NCBI GenBank assembly: GCA_041397825.1
Contig: JAWKVX010000003.1
Location: 744,001-808,000 of the forward strand
Direction of reading: 5' to 3'
DNA length: 64,000 nucleotides
Source of the DNA: JANNSX01 sp041397825
Lineage (GTDB): Bacteria > Pseudomonadota > Alphaproteobacteria > Rhizobiales > Hyphomicrobiaceae
This document shows, one piece after another, positions 57,056 through 64,000 of this stretch. Every line of letters begins with the position of its first letter. Position 1 is the first letter of the stretch. The notes under the pieces were generated by a model. It was given only the letters and a program-made list of their open reading frames with translations. It was not told the DNA's origin and made no database searches. The position numbers and the translations under genes are program-made.

Positions 57056-57806
57056 GCTGCAAGCCGAATTCGCGGACCGGCTTCTCAAGCCGGACGAGGC
57101 TCCCCCCGACAGCGTGCACGGGCCGACTGCGACGCTGCCGGTCAAGCGCTACAACGTCTATCGCAACAATCACGTCGCGAGCCTCATCCAGATATTGGAG
57201 GCCCGCTACCCGGCCGTCCTGAGACTGATTGGCGAGGAGTTCTTCCGCGGCATGGGGCGTCTCTATCTCCAGGCCTGTCCGCCGCATTCGCCGGTGCTCG
57301 CCGAATTCGGTGGCGAGTTCGCAGACTTCATCGCCGCCTTCGAACCGGCCCGGTATTTGCCGTACCTTCCTGATGTTGCGCGTCTCGAATGGCTCCAGCA
57401 TCTGGCCTATCATGCCGCCGACGCCATGCCGATCGGCGCGGGAGAGCTGGCGACGATCGCCTTGGCGACCATACCGAAGCTCCGATTTCGCCTGCATCCC
57501 TCGGTCGGCGTCGTCGCCTCGCCCTATCCTGTCGTCTCGATCTGGGAGACCAACAGGCGGGACGATACGGTGCGGCCGATCAGGCTCGATCAGGGCGGCG
57601 AGACGGCGCTTGTCGTGCGCCCGGGGCTCGAGGTGGCGACGCGAAAAGTGCCGCCTGGCACGAGCGCGTTCCTCGCCGCGGTCGGTGAAGGGCTACATTT
57701 GGCCGAGGCTGCCGGGAGGGCGCAGGCGGCCAGTGATCACTTCAATGTGCAAATGACACTCGCAACCGTGATCGATGCCGGAGCCATCGTTGGCTATATG
57801 ATTTAG
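57039..57806 (+). CDS. bufC2: BufC/HvfC family protein (DUF2063), second cluster
   Basis: 255-residue MNIO partner. The DUF2063 domain starts at once: LAELQAEFADRLL, then VKRYNVYRNNHVASLIQILE, FFRGMGRLYLQACPPHSPVL and YLPDVARLEWLQHLAYHAAD. The C-terminal part with FRLHPSVGVVASPYPVVSIW is the second, beta-rich domain. There is no N-terminal extension like that in BufC1. It overlaps bufB2 by 17 bases, so expression is coupled. Confidence 0.9.
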   Translation: MPRLAELQAEFADRLLKPDEAPPDSVHGPTATLPVKRYNVYRNNHVASLIQILEARYPAVLRLIGEEFFRGMGRLYLQACPPHSPVLAEFGGEFADFIAAFEPARYLPYLPDVARLEWLQHLAYHAADAMPIGAGELATIALATIPKLRFRLHPSVGVVASPYPVVSIWETNRRDDTVRPIRLDQGGETALVVRPGLEVATRKVPPGTSAFLAAVGEGLHLAEAAGRAQAASDHFNVQMTLATVIDAGAIVGYMI

Positions 57807-57865
57807 GACGCTCCGCTCCGGAGCGATCCAGCCGACGTTTCCGCGCGATCACATCCGAGGTCTCC

Positions 57866-58321
57866 ATGCACAAGCTCGTCCATGCCGCCGCCAATGCCTT
57901 CGACCTCGTCCCGCACAGCCTCATCGCACTTCTCGCCCGATTGATCATGGCCGTGACCTTCTTCAAATCCTGGTTGACGAAGGTCGACCTCGCGACGATG
58001 TCGATCAAGTCCTCGACGTTCTATCTCTTTGCCAACGAGTACAAGCTGCCGCTCATTCCGTCCGATCTCGCCGCCTACCTGACGGTCGTCGCGGAGCTCG
58101 TACTGCCGGTCCTGCTCGTGCTCGGCCTGCTCTCGCGCTATGCCGCGCTCGCCATGCTGGGCATGACGCTGGTGATCCAGGTCTTCGTCTATCCGAATGC
58201 CTATGCGATGCATGGGCTATGGGCGGTCTCACTGCTCTACGTCATGAAGTACGGACCAGGTGTCCTGGCGCTCGATCACCTGCTGTGGGGCGATGGCAAT
58301 CAGAGACGCTCGAGCACGTAA
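57866..58321 (+). CDS. DoxX family membrane protein of the bufferin operon
   Basis: 151-residue protein with four membrane helices and the DoxX pattern LARLIMAVTFFKSWLTKV, VVAELVLPVLLVLGLLSRYA and MHGLWAVSLLYVMKYG. DoxX proteins are regular members of bufferin-type MNIO clusters, where they may supply electrons or handle redox at the membrane. It follows bufC2 after 59 bases and precedes the leucine operon by 97 bases. Confidence 0.85.
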   Translation: MHKLVHAAANAFDLVPHSLIALLARLIMAVTFFKSWLTKVDLATMSIKSSTFYLFANEYKLPLIPSDLAAYLTVVAELVLPVLLVLGLLSRYAALAMLGMTLVIQVFVYPNAYAMHGLWAVSLLYVMKYGPGVLALDHLLWGDGNQRRSST

Positions 58322-58418
58322 GACCGGTCGCCGCTACAACCCAATCCACTTGCACTCGGACCAAGAACGTCGCCCTATAGCCTCGGCCGCTCTCATGGGG
58401 CGGGCGAGGAGGATCGGC

Positions 58419-59582
58419 ATGTTTACTTCGGGCATGAGTTTTGGGCTCGGCGAGGAGATCGAGGCGCTCCGCGATACGGTGCATCGATGGGCACAGGCCA
58501 AACTGGCCCCCCGCGCCGCCGAGATCGACAAGACCAACGACCTGCCGCGCGACCTCTGGCCGGAACTCGGAAGCCTGGGACTGCTCGGCATGACGGCCGA
58601 TCCCGACTACGGCGGCTCGGGTCTTTCCTATCTCGCCCATACCATCGTCATGGAGGAGCTGAGCCGGGCTTCGGCATCGGTGGCCCTCTCCTACGGCGCG
58701 CATTCCAATCTCTGCGTCAATCAGATCAATCGCCATGGCACCGTCGAGCAGAAAAGAAAGTATCTGCCAAAACTCTGCTCCGGGGCACATATCGGCGCGC
58801 TCGCCATGTCGGAGCCGGGGGCGGGCTCGGACGTCGTCTCGATGCGTCTTCGCGCCGAGAAACGGAATGACCGCTATGTCCTGAACGGCGCCAAGATGTG
58901 GATCACCAACGGGCCCGACGCCGATACCCTCGTCGTCTACGCCAAGACCGATCCCGGCGCCGGCCCCAAGGGCATCACCGCCTTCCTCATCGAGAAAACC
59001 ATGCAGGGCTTCAAGCCCTCGCCCAAGCTCGACAAGCTCGGGATGCGCGGCTCCAACACGGCCGAGCTCGTCTTCGACGATGTCGAGGTGCCCTACGAGA
59101 ATGTACTCGGCGAGGAGGGGAAGGGCGTCAACGTCCTCATGAGCGGCCTCGACTACGAGCGCATCGTGCTCGCCGGCGGCCCGCTCGGCATCATGGCGGC
59201 GGCGCTCGATATCGTCGTGCCCTATGTCCACACCCGCGAGCAATTCGGCCAGCCGATCGGCACCTTCCAGCTCATGCAGGGCAAGCTCGCCGACATGTAT
59301 ACGGTGACCAACGCCTGCCGCGCCTATGTCTACGCGGTGGCCGCCGCCGCGGATCGCGGCGAGACGACGAGAAAGGATGCGGCGGGCTGCATCCTCTATG
59401 CCGCGGAGAAGGCGACGCTCATCGCGCTCGATGCCATCCAATGCCTCGGCGGTAACGGCTATATCAACGATTTCGGCACCGGCCGCCTGCTGCGTGACGC
59501 CAAGCTCTACGAGATCGGTGCCGGCACGTCGGAGATCCGCCGCATGCTGATCGGCCGCGAGCTGTTCAAGGAGACGGCGTGA
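58419..59582 (+). CDS. ivd: Isovaleryl-CoA dehydrogenase
   Basis: FAD enzyme of leucine breakdown: isovaleryl-CoA to 3-methylcrotonyl-CoA, passing electrons to ETF. The 387-residue acyl-CoA dehydrogenase has LSYGAHSNLCVNQINRHG, ALAMSEPGAGSDVVSMRL, YVLNGAKMWITNG, and GLDYERIVLAGGPLGIM, where the Glu in DYERIVLAGG is the IVD-specific catalytic base. The end is QCLGGNGYINDFGTGRLLRD. GAGGAGG lies six bases before the ATG at 58419. First gene of the leucine operon, directly followed by mccB. Confidence 0.94.
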   Translation: MFTSGMSFGLGEEIEALRDTVHRWAQAKLAPRAAEIDKTNDLPRDLWPELGSLGLLGMTADPDYGGSGLSYLAHTIVMEELSRASASVALSYGAHSNLCVNQINRHGTVEQKRKYLPKLCSGAHIGALAMSEPGAGSDVVSMRLRAEKRNDRYVLNGAKMWITNGPDADTLVVYAKTDPGAGPKGITAFLIEKTMQGFKPSPKLDKLGMRGSNTAELVFDDVEVPYENVLGEEGKGVNVLMSGLDYERIVLAGGPLGIMAAALDIVVPYVHTREQFGQPIGTFQLMQGKLADMYTVTNACRAYVYAVAAAADRGETTRKDAAGCILYAAEKATLIALDAIQCLGGNGYINDFGTGRLLRDAKLYEIGAGTSEIRRMLIGRELFKETA

Positions 59583-59583
59583 G

Positions 59584-61191
59584 ATGAGCCTGCTCTCGTC
59601 CAGCATCTCACCGAAGTCGGCCGCCTTCACCGAGAACCGCAAGGCGATGCTCGCGGCTCTGGCCGAGGTCGAGGCGGCAGCCGAGACGGCGATGGCGGGA
59701 GGTGGCGTGGCCGCCCAGGAGCGGCACACCGCGCGAGGGAAGCTGCTCCCGCGCGATCGCGTGAGCCGGCTCCTCGATCCGGGCTCGCCCTTCCTCGAGG
59801 TGGGCCTGCTTGCCGCCCACGGTCTCTATGCAGGTGATGCGCCCTCGGCCGGCCTCGTCACCGGGATCGGCCGCATCGAGGGCCGCGAGTGCATGGTCAT
59901 CTGCAACGATGCGACCGTCAAAGGCGGCACCTACTATCCGCTGTCCGTGAAGAAGCATCTCAGAGCCCAGGAGATCGCGGCCGAGAACCGGCTACCCTGC
60001 GTCTATCTCGTCGATTCCGGTGGCGCCAATCTTCCCAATCAGGACGAGGTATTTCCGGACCGCGACCATTTCGGACGTATCTTCTACAACCAGGCCAACA
60101 TGTCGGCAGCGGGCATTCCCCAGATCGCCGTCGTCATGGGCTCCTGTACGGCGGGTGGCGCCTATGTGCCGGCCATGTCGGACGAGACCATCATCGTCAA
60201 GGAGCAGGGAACGATCTTCCTCGGTGGGCCGCCGCTCGTCAAAGCGGCGACCGGCGAGGTGGTCAGTGCCGAGGATCTGGGCGGCGGCGACGTACATACA
60301 CGTCTCTCCGGTGTCGCCGACCACCTGGCACGCGATGATGCGCATGGGTTGGCGCTTGCCCGGAGGGCGGTCGCGCATTTGAACGGCAGGCGGAATGCCG
60401 AGATCGTCCTGCAATCGCCCGAGGCCCCCGTCCATGATCCGGACGAGCTTGCCGGCGTCGTTCCGGCCGATCTCAAGACGCCCTACGACGTCCGTGAAGT
60501 CATCGCCCGTATCGTCGACGGCTCGCGGCTCGACGAGTTCAAGGCGCGCTACGGCACGACGCTCGTCACCGGTTTCGCCCACATTCACGGCATTCCCGCC
60601 GGTATCGTCGCCAACAACGGCATCCTGTTCTCCGAAAGCGCGCTCAAGGGCGCGCATTTCGTCGAGCTGTGCAGCCAGCGCAAGATCCCTCTGGTCTTCC
60701 TGCAGAACATCACCGGCTTCATGGTCGGGCGGAAGTACGAGACGGGAGGCATTGCTAAGGATGGCGCCAAGCTGGTCACCGCGGTCGCGACGACGAAGGT
60801 GCCGAAGGTAACGGTCATCGTCGGCGGCTCGTTCGGCGCCGGCAACTACGGCATGTGCGGACGGGCCTATCAGCCGCGGTTCCTGTGGACCTGGCCGAAC
60901 AGCCGCATCGCGGTCATGGGCGGCGAGCAGGCGGCGGCGGTGCTGGCGACCGTCCGGCGCGACGGCATCGAACGCAAGGGCGGGACGTGGAGCGCGGACG
61001 AGGAGGCGGCCTTCAAGAGGCCCATCATCGCTCAATTCGAGTCTCAGGGGCATCCACTCTATGCCTCTGCCCGGCTCTGGGACGATGGCGTGGTCGATCC
61101 GCGGAAGACCCGCGACGTGCTGGCGCTCAGTCTCGCCGCGGCCCTCAACGCACCGATCCCCAAAACCCGCTTCGGCGTTTTCAGAATGTAG
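59584..61191 (+). CDS. mccB: Methylcrotonoyl-CoA carboxylase, carboxyltransferase (beta) subunit
   Basis: Carboxyltransferase half of the biotin enzyme that makes 3-methylglutaconyl-CoA. The 535-residue crotonase-fold protein has ARGKLLPRDRVSRLLDPGSP, CNDATVKGGTYYPLSVKKH, VDSGGANLPNQDEVFPDRDH, GSCTAGGAYVPAMSDETI, ITGFMVGRKYETGGIAKDGA and GSFGAGNYGMCGRAYQPRF. The KGGTYYP and GGIAKDGAK segments are typical of the MCC rather than the PCC group. It lies one base after the ivd stop. Confidence 0.94.
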   Translation: MSLLSSSISPKSAAFTENRKAMLAALAEVEAAAETAMAGGGVAAQERHTARGKLLPRDRVSRLLDPGSPFLEVGLLAAHGLYAGDAPSAGLVTGIGRIEGRECMVICNDATVKGGTYYPLSVKKHLRAQEIAAENRLPCVYLVDSGGANLPNQDEVFPDRDHFGRIFYNQANMSAAGIPQIAVVMGSCTAGGAYVPAMSDETIIVKEQGTIFLGGPPLVKAATGEVVSAEDLGGGDVHTRLSGVADHLARDDAHGLALARRAVAHLNGRRNAEIVLQSPEAPVHDPDELAGVVPADLKTPYDVREVIARIVDGSRLDEFKARYGTTLVTGFAHIHGIPAGIVANNGILFSESALKGAHFVELCSQRKIPLVFLQNITGFMVGRKYETGGIAKDGAKLVTAVATTKVPKVTVIVGGSFGAGNYGMCGRAYQPRFLWTWPNSRIAVMGGEQAAAVLATVRRDGIERKGGTWSADEEAAFKRPIIAQFESQGHPLYASARLWDDGVVDPRKTRDVLALSLAAALNAPIPKTRFGVFRM

Positions 61192-61203
61192 GAGTTGACT
61201 GCC

Positions 61204-61587
61204 ATGGAGCTTCGTCCCATCACCGCTGCGGATGGCCCGAAAACGGCCGGCCCCTATGCTCACGCGATCAATGTCTGCGGTGCGAAGGAAGTGCTGTTCA
61301 TCGGCGGACAGATGGGCTTCGACGCCAACCGGGTCACGCCGCCCAGCTTCGAGGAGCAGGCGAGGAACGCCTTCATCAACATCGACCGGCAGCTTCGCGC
61401 CGCCGGCATGACGAAGGAGAACCTGGTCAAGGTCACGGTCTATCTAGCCGATTGCAAGTACCGGGACGGCATGCGCGATGCTCGCAATGCCTATCTTGGT
61501 GGCCACCAGATCGCCTTTACCTGCGTCGTCACCGGCATCATCGACGAGCAGTGGTTTCTCGAGATCGAGGCCTACGCGGCGCGCTGA
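61204..61587 (+). CDS. RidA/YjgF family protein in the leucine operon
   Basis: 127-residue RidA-family protein (enamine/imine deaminase or related). The motifs are GPYAHAINVCGAKEVLFIGG, FEEQARNAFINIDRQLRAAG and VKVTVYLADCKYRDGMRDAR. The conserved catalytic Arg of active RidA proteins (usually R-x-x in a C-terminal RVAVAV... segment) is not evident, so the exact subgroup is unclear. A TTG at 61195 could add three residues. It sits between the two MCC subunit genes, an uncommon insertion, and overlaps mccA by one base. Confidence 0.85.
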   Translation: MELRPITAADGPKTAGPYAHAINVCGAKEVLFIGGQMGFDANRVTPPSFEEQARNAFINIDRQLRAAGMTKENLVKVTVYLADCKYRDGMRDARNAYLGGHQIAFTCVVTGIIDEQWFLEIEAYAAR

Positions 61588-63572
61588 TGCTGAAGAAAAT
61601 CCTCATAGCCAATCGCGGCGAGATTGCCTGCCGGGTCGTCAGAACGGCACAGCGCTTGGGCATCGGGACGGTTGCCGTCTATTCCGATGCTGATGCCCGG
61701 AGCCTGCACGTCGCCATGGCCGATGAGGCCTTTCACATCGGTCCTGCACCGGCCTCCGAGAGCTATCTCAGGATCGATCGCATTCTCGAGGTCGCCGCGT
61801 TGAGCGGGGCCGATGCGATTCACCCGGGCTACGGGTTCCTGTCCGAGAATCCGGCCTTTGCCGAGGCGGTCGCTGCGACGGGGCTGATCTTCATCGGCCC
61901 GCCGGCCTCAGCCATGCGGGCCATGGGTCTCAAGGACGCTGCCAAGCGCGCCATGGAGAAGGCCGGCGTACCGGTCGTGCCGGGATACCACGGCGCCGAT
62001 CAGGACGGAAAGCAGCTCGCCAGGCGCGCCGCCGAGATCGGTTATCCAGTCTTGATCAAGGCGGTTGCCGGTGGTGGCGGCAAGGGCATGCGGCGCGTCG
62101 AGACCCAAAGGGATTTCGATGCCGCGTTGGCGAGCGCCAAGGGCGAAGCCAGATCGAGCTTCGGCGACGACCGCGTTCTGATCGAGAGATACGTGACGGC
62201 GCCTCGCCACATCGAGGTGCAGGTGTTTGCCGATACCAAGGGCAATGCCGTCCATCTCTTCGAACGCGACTGCTCGCTGCAGCGCCGTCATCAGAAAGTG
62301 ATCGAGGAGGCACCCGCGCCGGGCATGACGGAGGCGGTCCGCCGGGCCATGGGCGAGGCGGCGGTCAATGCGGCACGTGCCGTCGGCTATGCCGGCGCCG
62401 GCACGGTCGAGTTCATCGCCGACGGTTCGAAGGGGCTCCGGGCCGATGGCTTCTGGTTCATGGAGATGAACACGCGCCTTCAGGTCGAGCATCCGGTGAC
62501 CGAGGCGATCACCGGACAGGATCTCGTCGAGTGGCAGATCCGCGTCGCGGCGGGCGAGCCACTGCCGCTGCGGCAGGACCAGATTCCGCTCGACGGCCAC
62601 GCCGTCGAGGCCCGCATCTACGCCGAGGATGCCCATCGCGATTTCGCACCGGCGACGGGACAGCTCCTGCATCTGTCGTTGCCGGACGGGCTCGCCCGGA
62701 TCGACACCGGCGTCCGGCAGGGCGACGCCATCACACCCTTCTACGATCCGATGATCGCCAAGGTGATCGTGCATGCGCCTTCTAGGATCGAAGCGTTCGA
62801 GGGGCTCGCCGCTGCCCTCCGGCGGAGCGAGATCGCAGGCTCCATCACCAATGTCGGTTTCCTCGAGCGACTGGCCTCCCACTCCGATGTGATGGCCGGT
62901 CGGGTGGACACCGGCCTCATCGGCCGCGTGCTGGCCGAGCTCAATCAAGGCGGCGAGCCATCGGCGCTTGCTCTCGCGCTGGCCGCGGTCGCGGCCCTCG
63001 AGATCGATCCGTTGCCGGGCGGGTCCGACCCGTGGAAGGCGCTATCTGGCTGGCGGACATTTGGCGCGGCGCGCCTTCCGGTCTCACTGGCGCGGCACGG
63101 CGAGCCGGTGGATTCAACTGTCACGGTCATGGGACCGGGACGATTCGCGGCTGAGACACCCAAGGGCAACGTCGTCCTTACCGTCGTGGCGCGCGAGGGA
63201 GTCCGCCTAGTGGTCGAGGTGGACGGCCGGCGCTCGAACGCTATCGCTGTCTGCGACCACCGTCATATCGGCATCATCGCCGACAGGGTGACACATCTTT
63301 TCGAGCGCACGGATCGGAGCCGCCTCGACGAGGACGAGGCGGGTGGCGGCGATCGCGTGATGGCGCCGCTGCCGGGGCTCGTCAAGGCCGTGCATGTGGC
63401 GGCCGGCCAAAGCGTCGCCAAGGGCGATCCCTTGCTGGTCCTCGAGGCCATGAAGATGCAGCACACGCTGATGGCGCCCCGTGACGGCAGGCTCGCCGAG
63501 GTGTTGATCGCAGCCGGCGAGCAGGTCGTCGAGGGAACGATGCTGGTGGCGCTCGAGCCCATCGATGGCTGA
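61587..63572 (+). CDS. mccA: Methylcrotonoyl-CoA carboxylase, biotin carboxylase (alpha) subunit
   Basis: ATP-dependent biotin carboxylase fused to the biotin-carrier domain, 661 residues. The N-terminus is KKILIANRGEIACRVVRTAQ, the ATP-grasp loop is VAGGGGKGMRRVE, FERDCSLQRRHQKVIEEAPA and EMNTRLQVEHPVTEAITGQD follow, and the biotinyl Lys is in VLEAMKMQHTLMAP near residue 630. The start ATG overlaps the RidA gene stop by one base. The following lyase gene starts before its end. Confidence 0.95.
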   Translation: MLKKILIANRGEIACRVVRTAQRLGIGTVAVYSDADARSLHVAMADEAFHIGPAPASESYLRIDRILEVAALSGADAIHPGYGFLSENPAFAEAVAATGLIFIGPPASAMRAMGLKDAAKRAMEKAGVPVVPGYHGADQDGKQLARRAAEIGYPVLIKAVAGGGGKGMRRVETQRDFDAALASAKGEARSSFGDDRVLIERYVTAPRHIEVQVFADTKGNAVHLFERDCSLQRRHQKVIEEAPAPGMTEAVRRAMGEAAVNAARAVGYAGAGTVEFIADGSKGLRADGFWFMEMNTRLQVEHPVTEAITGQDLVEWQIRVAAGEPLPLRQDQIPLDGHAVEARIYAEDAHRDFAPATGQLLHLSLPDGLARIDTGVRQGDAITPFYDPMIAKVIVHAPSRIEAFEGLAAALRRSEIAGSITNVGFLERLASHSDVMAGRVDTGLIGRVLAELNQGGEPSALALALAAVAALEIDPLPGGSDPWKALSGWRTFGAARLPVSLARHGEPVDSTVTVMGPGRFAAETPKGNVVLTVVAREGVRLVVEVDGRRSNAIAVCDHRHIGIIADRVTHLFERTDRSRLDEDEAGGGDRVMAPLPGLVKAVHVAAGQSVAKGDPLLVLEAMKMQHTLMAPRDGRLAEVLIAAGEQVVEGTMLVALEPIDG

Positions 63573-64000
63573 TCCCGTCACCATCGTCGAGGTCGGTCCG
63601 CGCGACGGCTTGCAGAACGAGGCGCGTCGCATTCCTGCATCCGATAAGATCAAGCTCGTCGATCTTCTCTCCGAGACGGGACTCACGAGGATCGAGGTGA
63701 CCAGCTTCGTCTCGCCCAAATGGGTGCCGCAATTGGCAGACGCCGCCGAGGTCCTTGCCGGTATCCGTCGCCGACCCGGCATCGCCTATGCAGCGCTGAC
63801 GCCGAACCTCAAGGGCTATACGGCGGCGCATGCCGCCGGAGTGGACGAGGTGGCGATCTTCGCCTCGGCCTCCGAGGGGTTCAGCGCAAAGAATATCAAC
63901 TGCACGATCAGCGAGAGCATCGAGCGGTTCCGTGACGTGGCGGCGCGGGCCAGGGACGACGGTGTCGCAATGCGCGGCTATGTCTCCTGCGTCACCGATT
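63565..64000 (+). CDS. Hydroxymethylglutaryl-CoA lyase (3' end outside window)
   Basis: Last enzyme of leucine breakdown: HMG-CoA to acetoacetate and acetyl-CoA. The visible 145 codons start with VTIVEVGPRDGLQNEARRIP, the active-site signature, then IEVTSFVSPKWVPQLADAAE and AIFASASEGFSAKNINCTIS, all typical. The frame is open to base 64000, where the protein is about half complete. The ATG overlaps the mccA stop by eight bases. The 3-methylglutaconyl-CoA hydratase gene, needed between MCC and this step, is not yet in view. Confidence 0.92.
   Translation, partial: MADPVTIVEVGPRDGLQNEARRIPASDKIKLVDLLSETGLTRIEVTSFVSPKWVPQLADAAEVLAGIRRRPGIAYAALTPNLKGYTAAHAAGVDEVAIFASASEGFSAKNINCTISESIERFRDVAARARDDGVAMRGYVSCVTD

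Noticed and set aside
60855..61586. Upstream extension of the mccA reading frame
   Set aside because: The frame is open far upstream, but that part overlaps mccB and the RidA gene and is Arg-rich noise. The conserved biotin carboxylase start is at 61587.

Overview
The window is high-GC chromosomal DNA from an alphaproteobacterium, most likely of the order Hyphomicrobiales (Rhizobiales). This rests on gene content and order: a phasin, ClpS-ClpA, the pcm-tolC-popZ(DUF2497)-valS run, DUF1489, PPK2, and single-subunit style gltB/gltD. I cannot assign a genus from sequence alone.

Layout. 1-6.8 kb: the 5' part of a D,D-carboxypeptidase gene, a phasin with a strong sigma70 promoter, clpS-clpA, azlCD, and two small conserved proteins. 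6.8-12.5 kb: aroC, a GST/MarR divergent pair, fabI with a phosphatase, tRNA-Asn, tRNA-Cys and a methyltransferase. 12.6-18.7 kb: tolC, a PopZ-like polar organiser with a very long acidic linker, and valS carrying an in-frame palindromic insert. 18.9-31.5 kb, all minus strand: a lytic transglycosylase, a MacA/ABC efflux set, an MFS carrier, an acyltransferase, a small RTX-repeat protein, a bufferin operon (bufA1-B-C) and a membrane/ferredoxin/adenylate-cyclase fusion. 31.6-40.4 kb: small conserved proteins, an orphan solute-binding protein, an enolase-superfamily enzyme, three tandem tRNA-like sequences, a 3-hydroxyisobutyrate-dehydrogenase-like enzyme, ugd and a cell-envelope protein. 40.4-42.5 kb: a gene-poor stretch with consensus DnaA boxes, beside a membrane protein with a primase-like C-terminus. 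42.6-49.3 kb: a lipoprotein, ppk2 and a tight nucleoside-salvage operon (cdd-punA-deoC-deoA-deoB). 49.4-55.5 kb: gltD and gltB. 55.8-64 kb: a second bufferin operon (bufA2-B-C-doxX), then a leucine-degradation operon (ivd, mccB, a RidA protein, mccA, HMG-CoA lyase) that runs off the right edge.

How the genes work together. The two bufferin operons each encode a Cys-containing exported precursor, a DUF692 (MNIO) modifying enzyme and its DUF2063 partner. They are therefore predicted to make two classes of modified, metal-binding periplasmic peptide. The leucine operon would convert isovaleryl-CoA to acetoacetate and acetyl-CoA. The deo operon feeds nucleoside sugars into glycolysis. gltBD is the ammonia-assimilation step.

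The least explained parts are the tRNA-like array (36.6-36.9 kb), the DnaA-box dyad (40.8-41.0 kb), the palindromic elements embedded in coding sequence (valS, bufC1), and the redox-cyclase fusion directly upstream of bufA1. Function calls rest on recognised motifs and family resemblance by eye; no database search was run.
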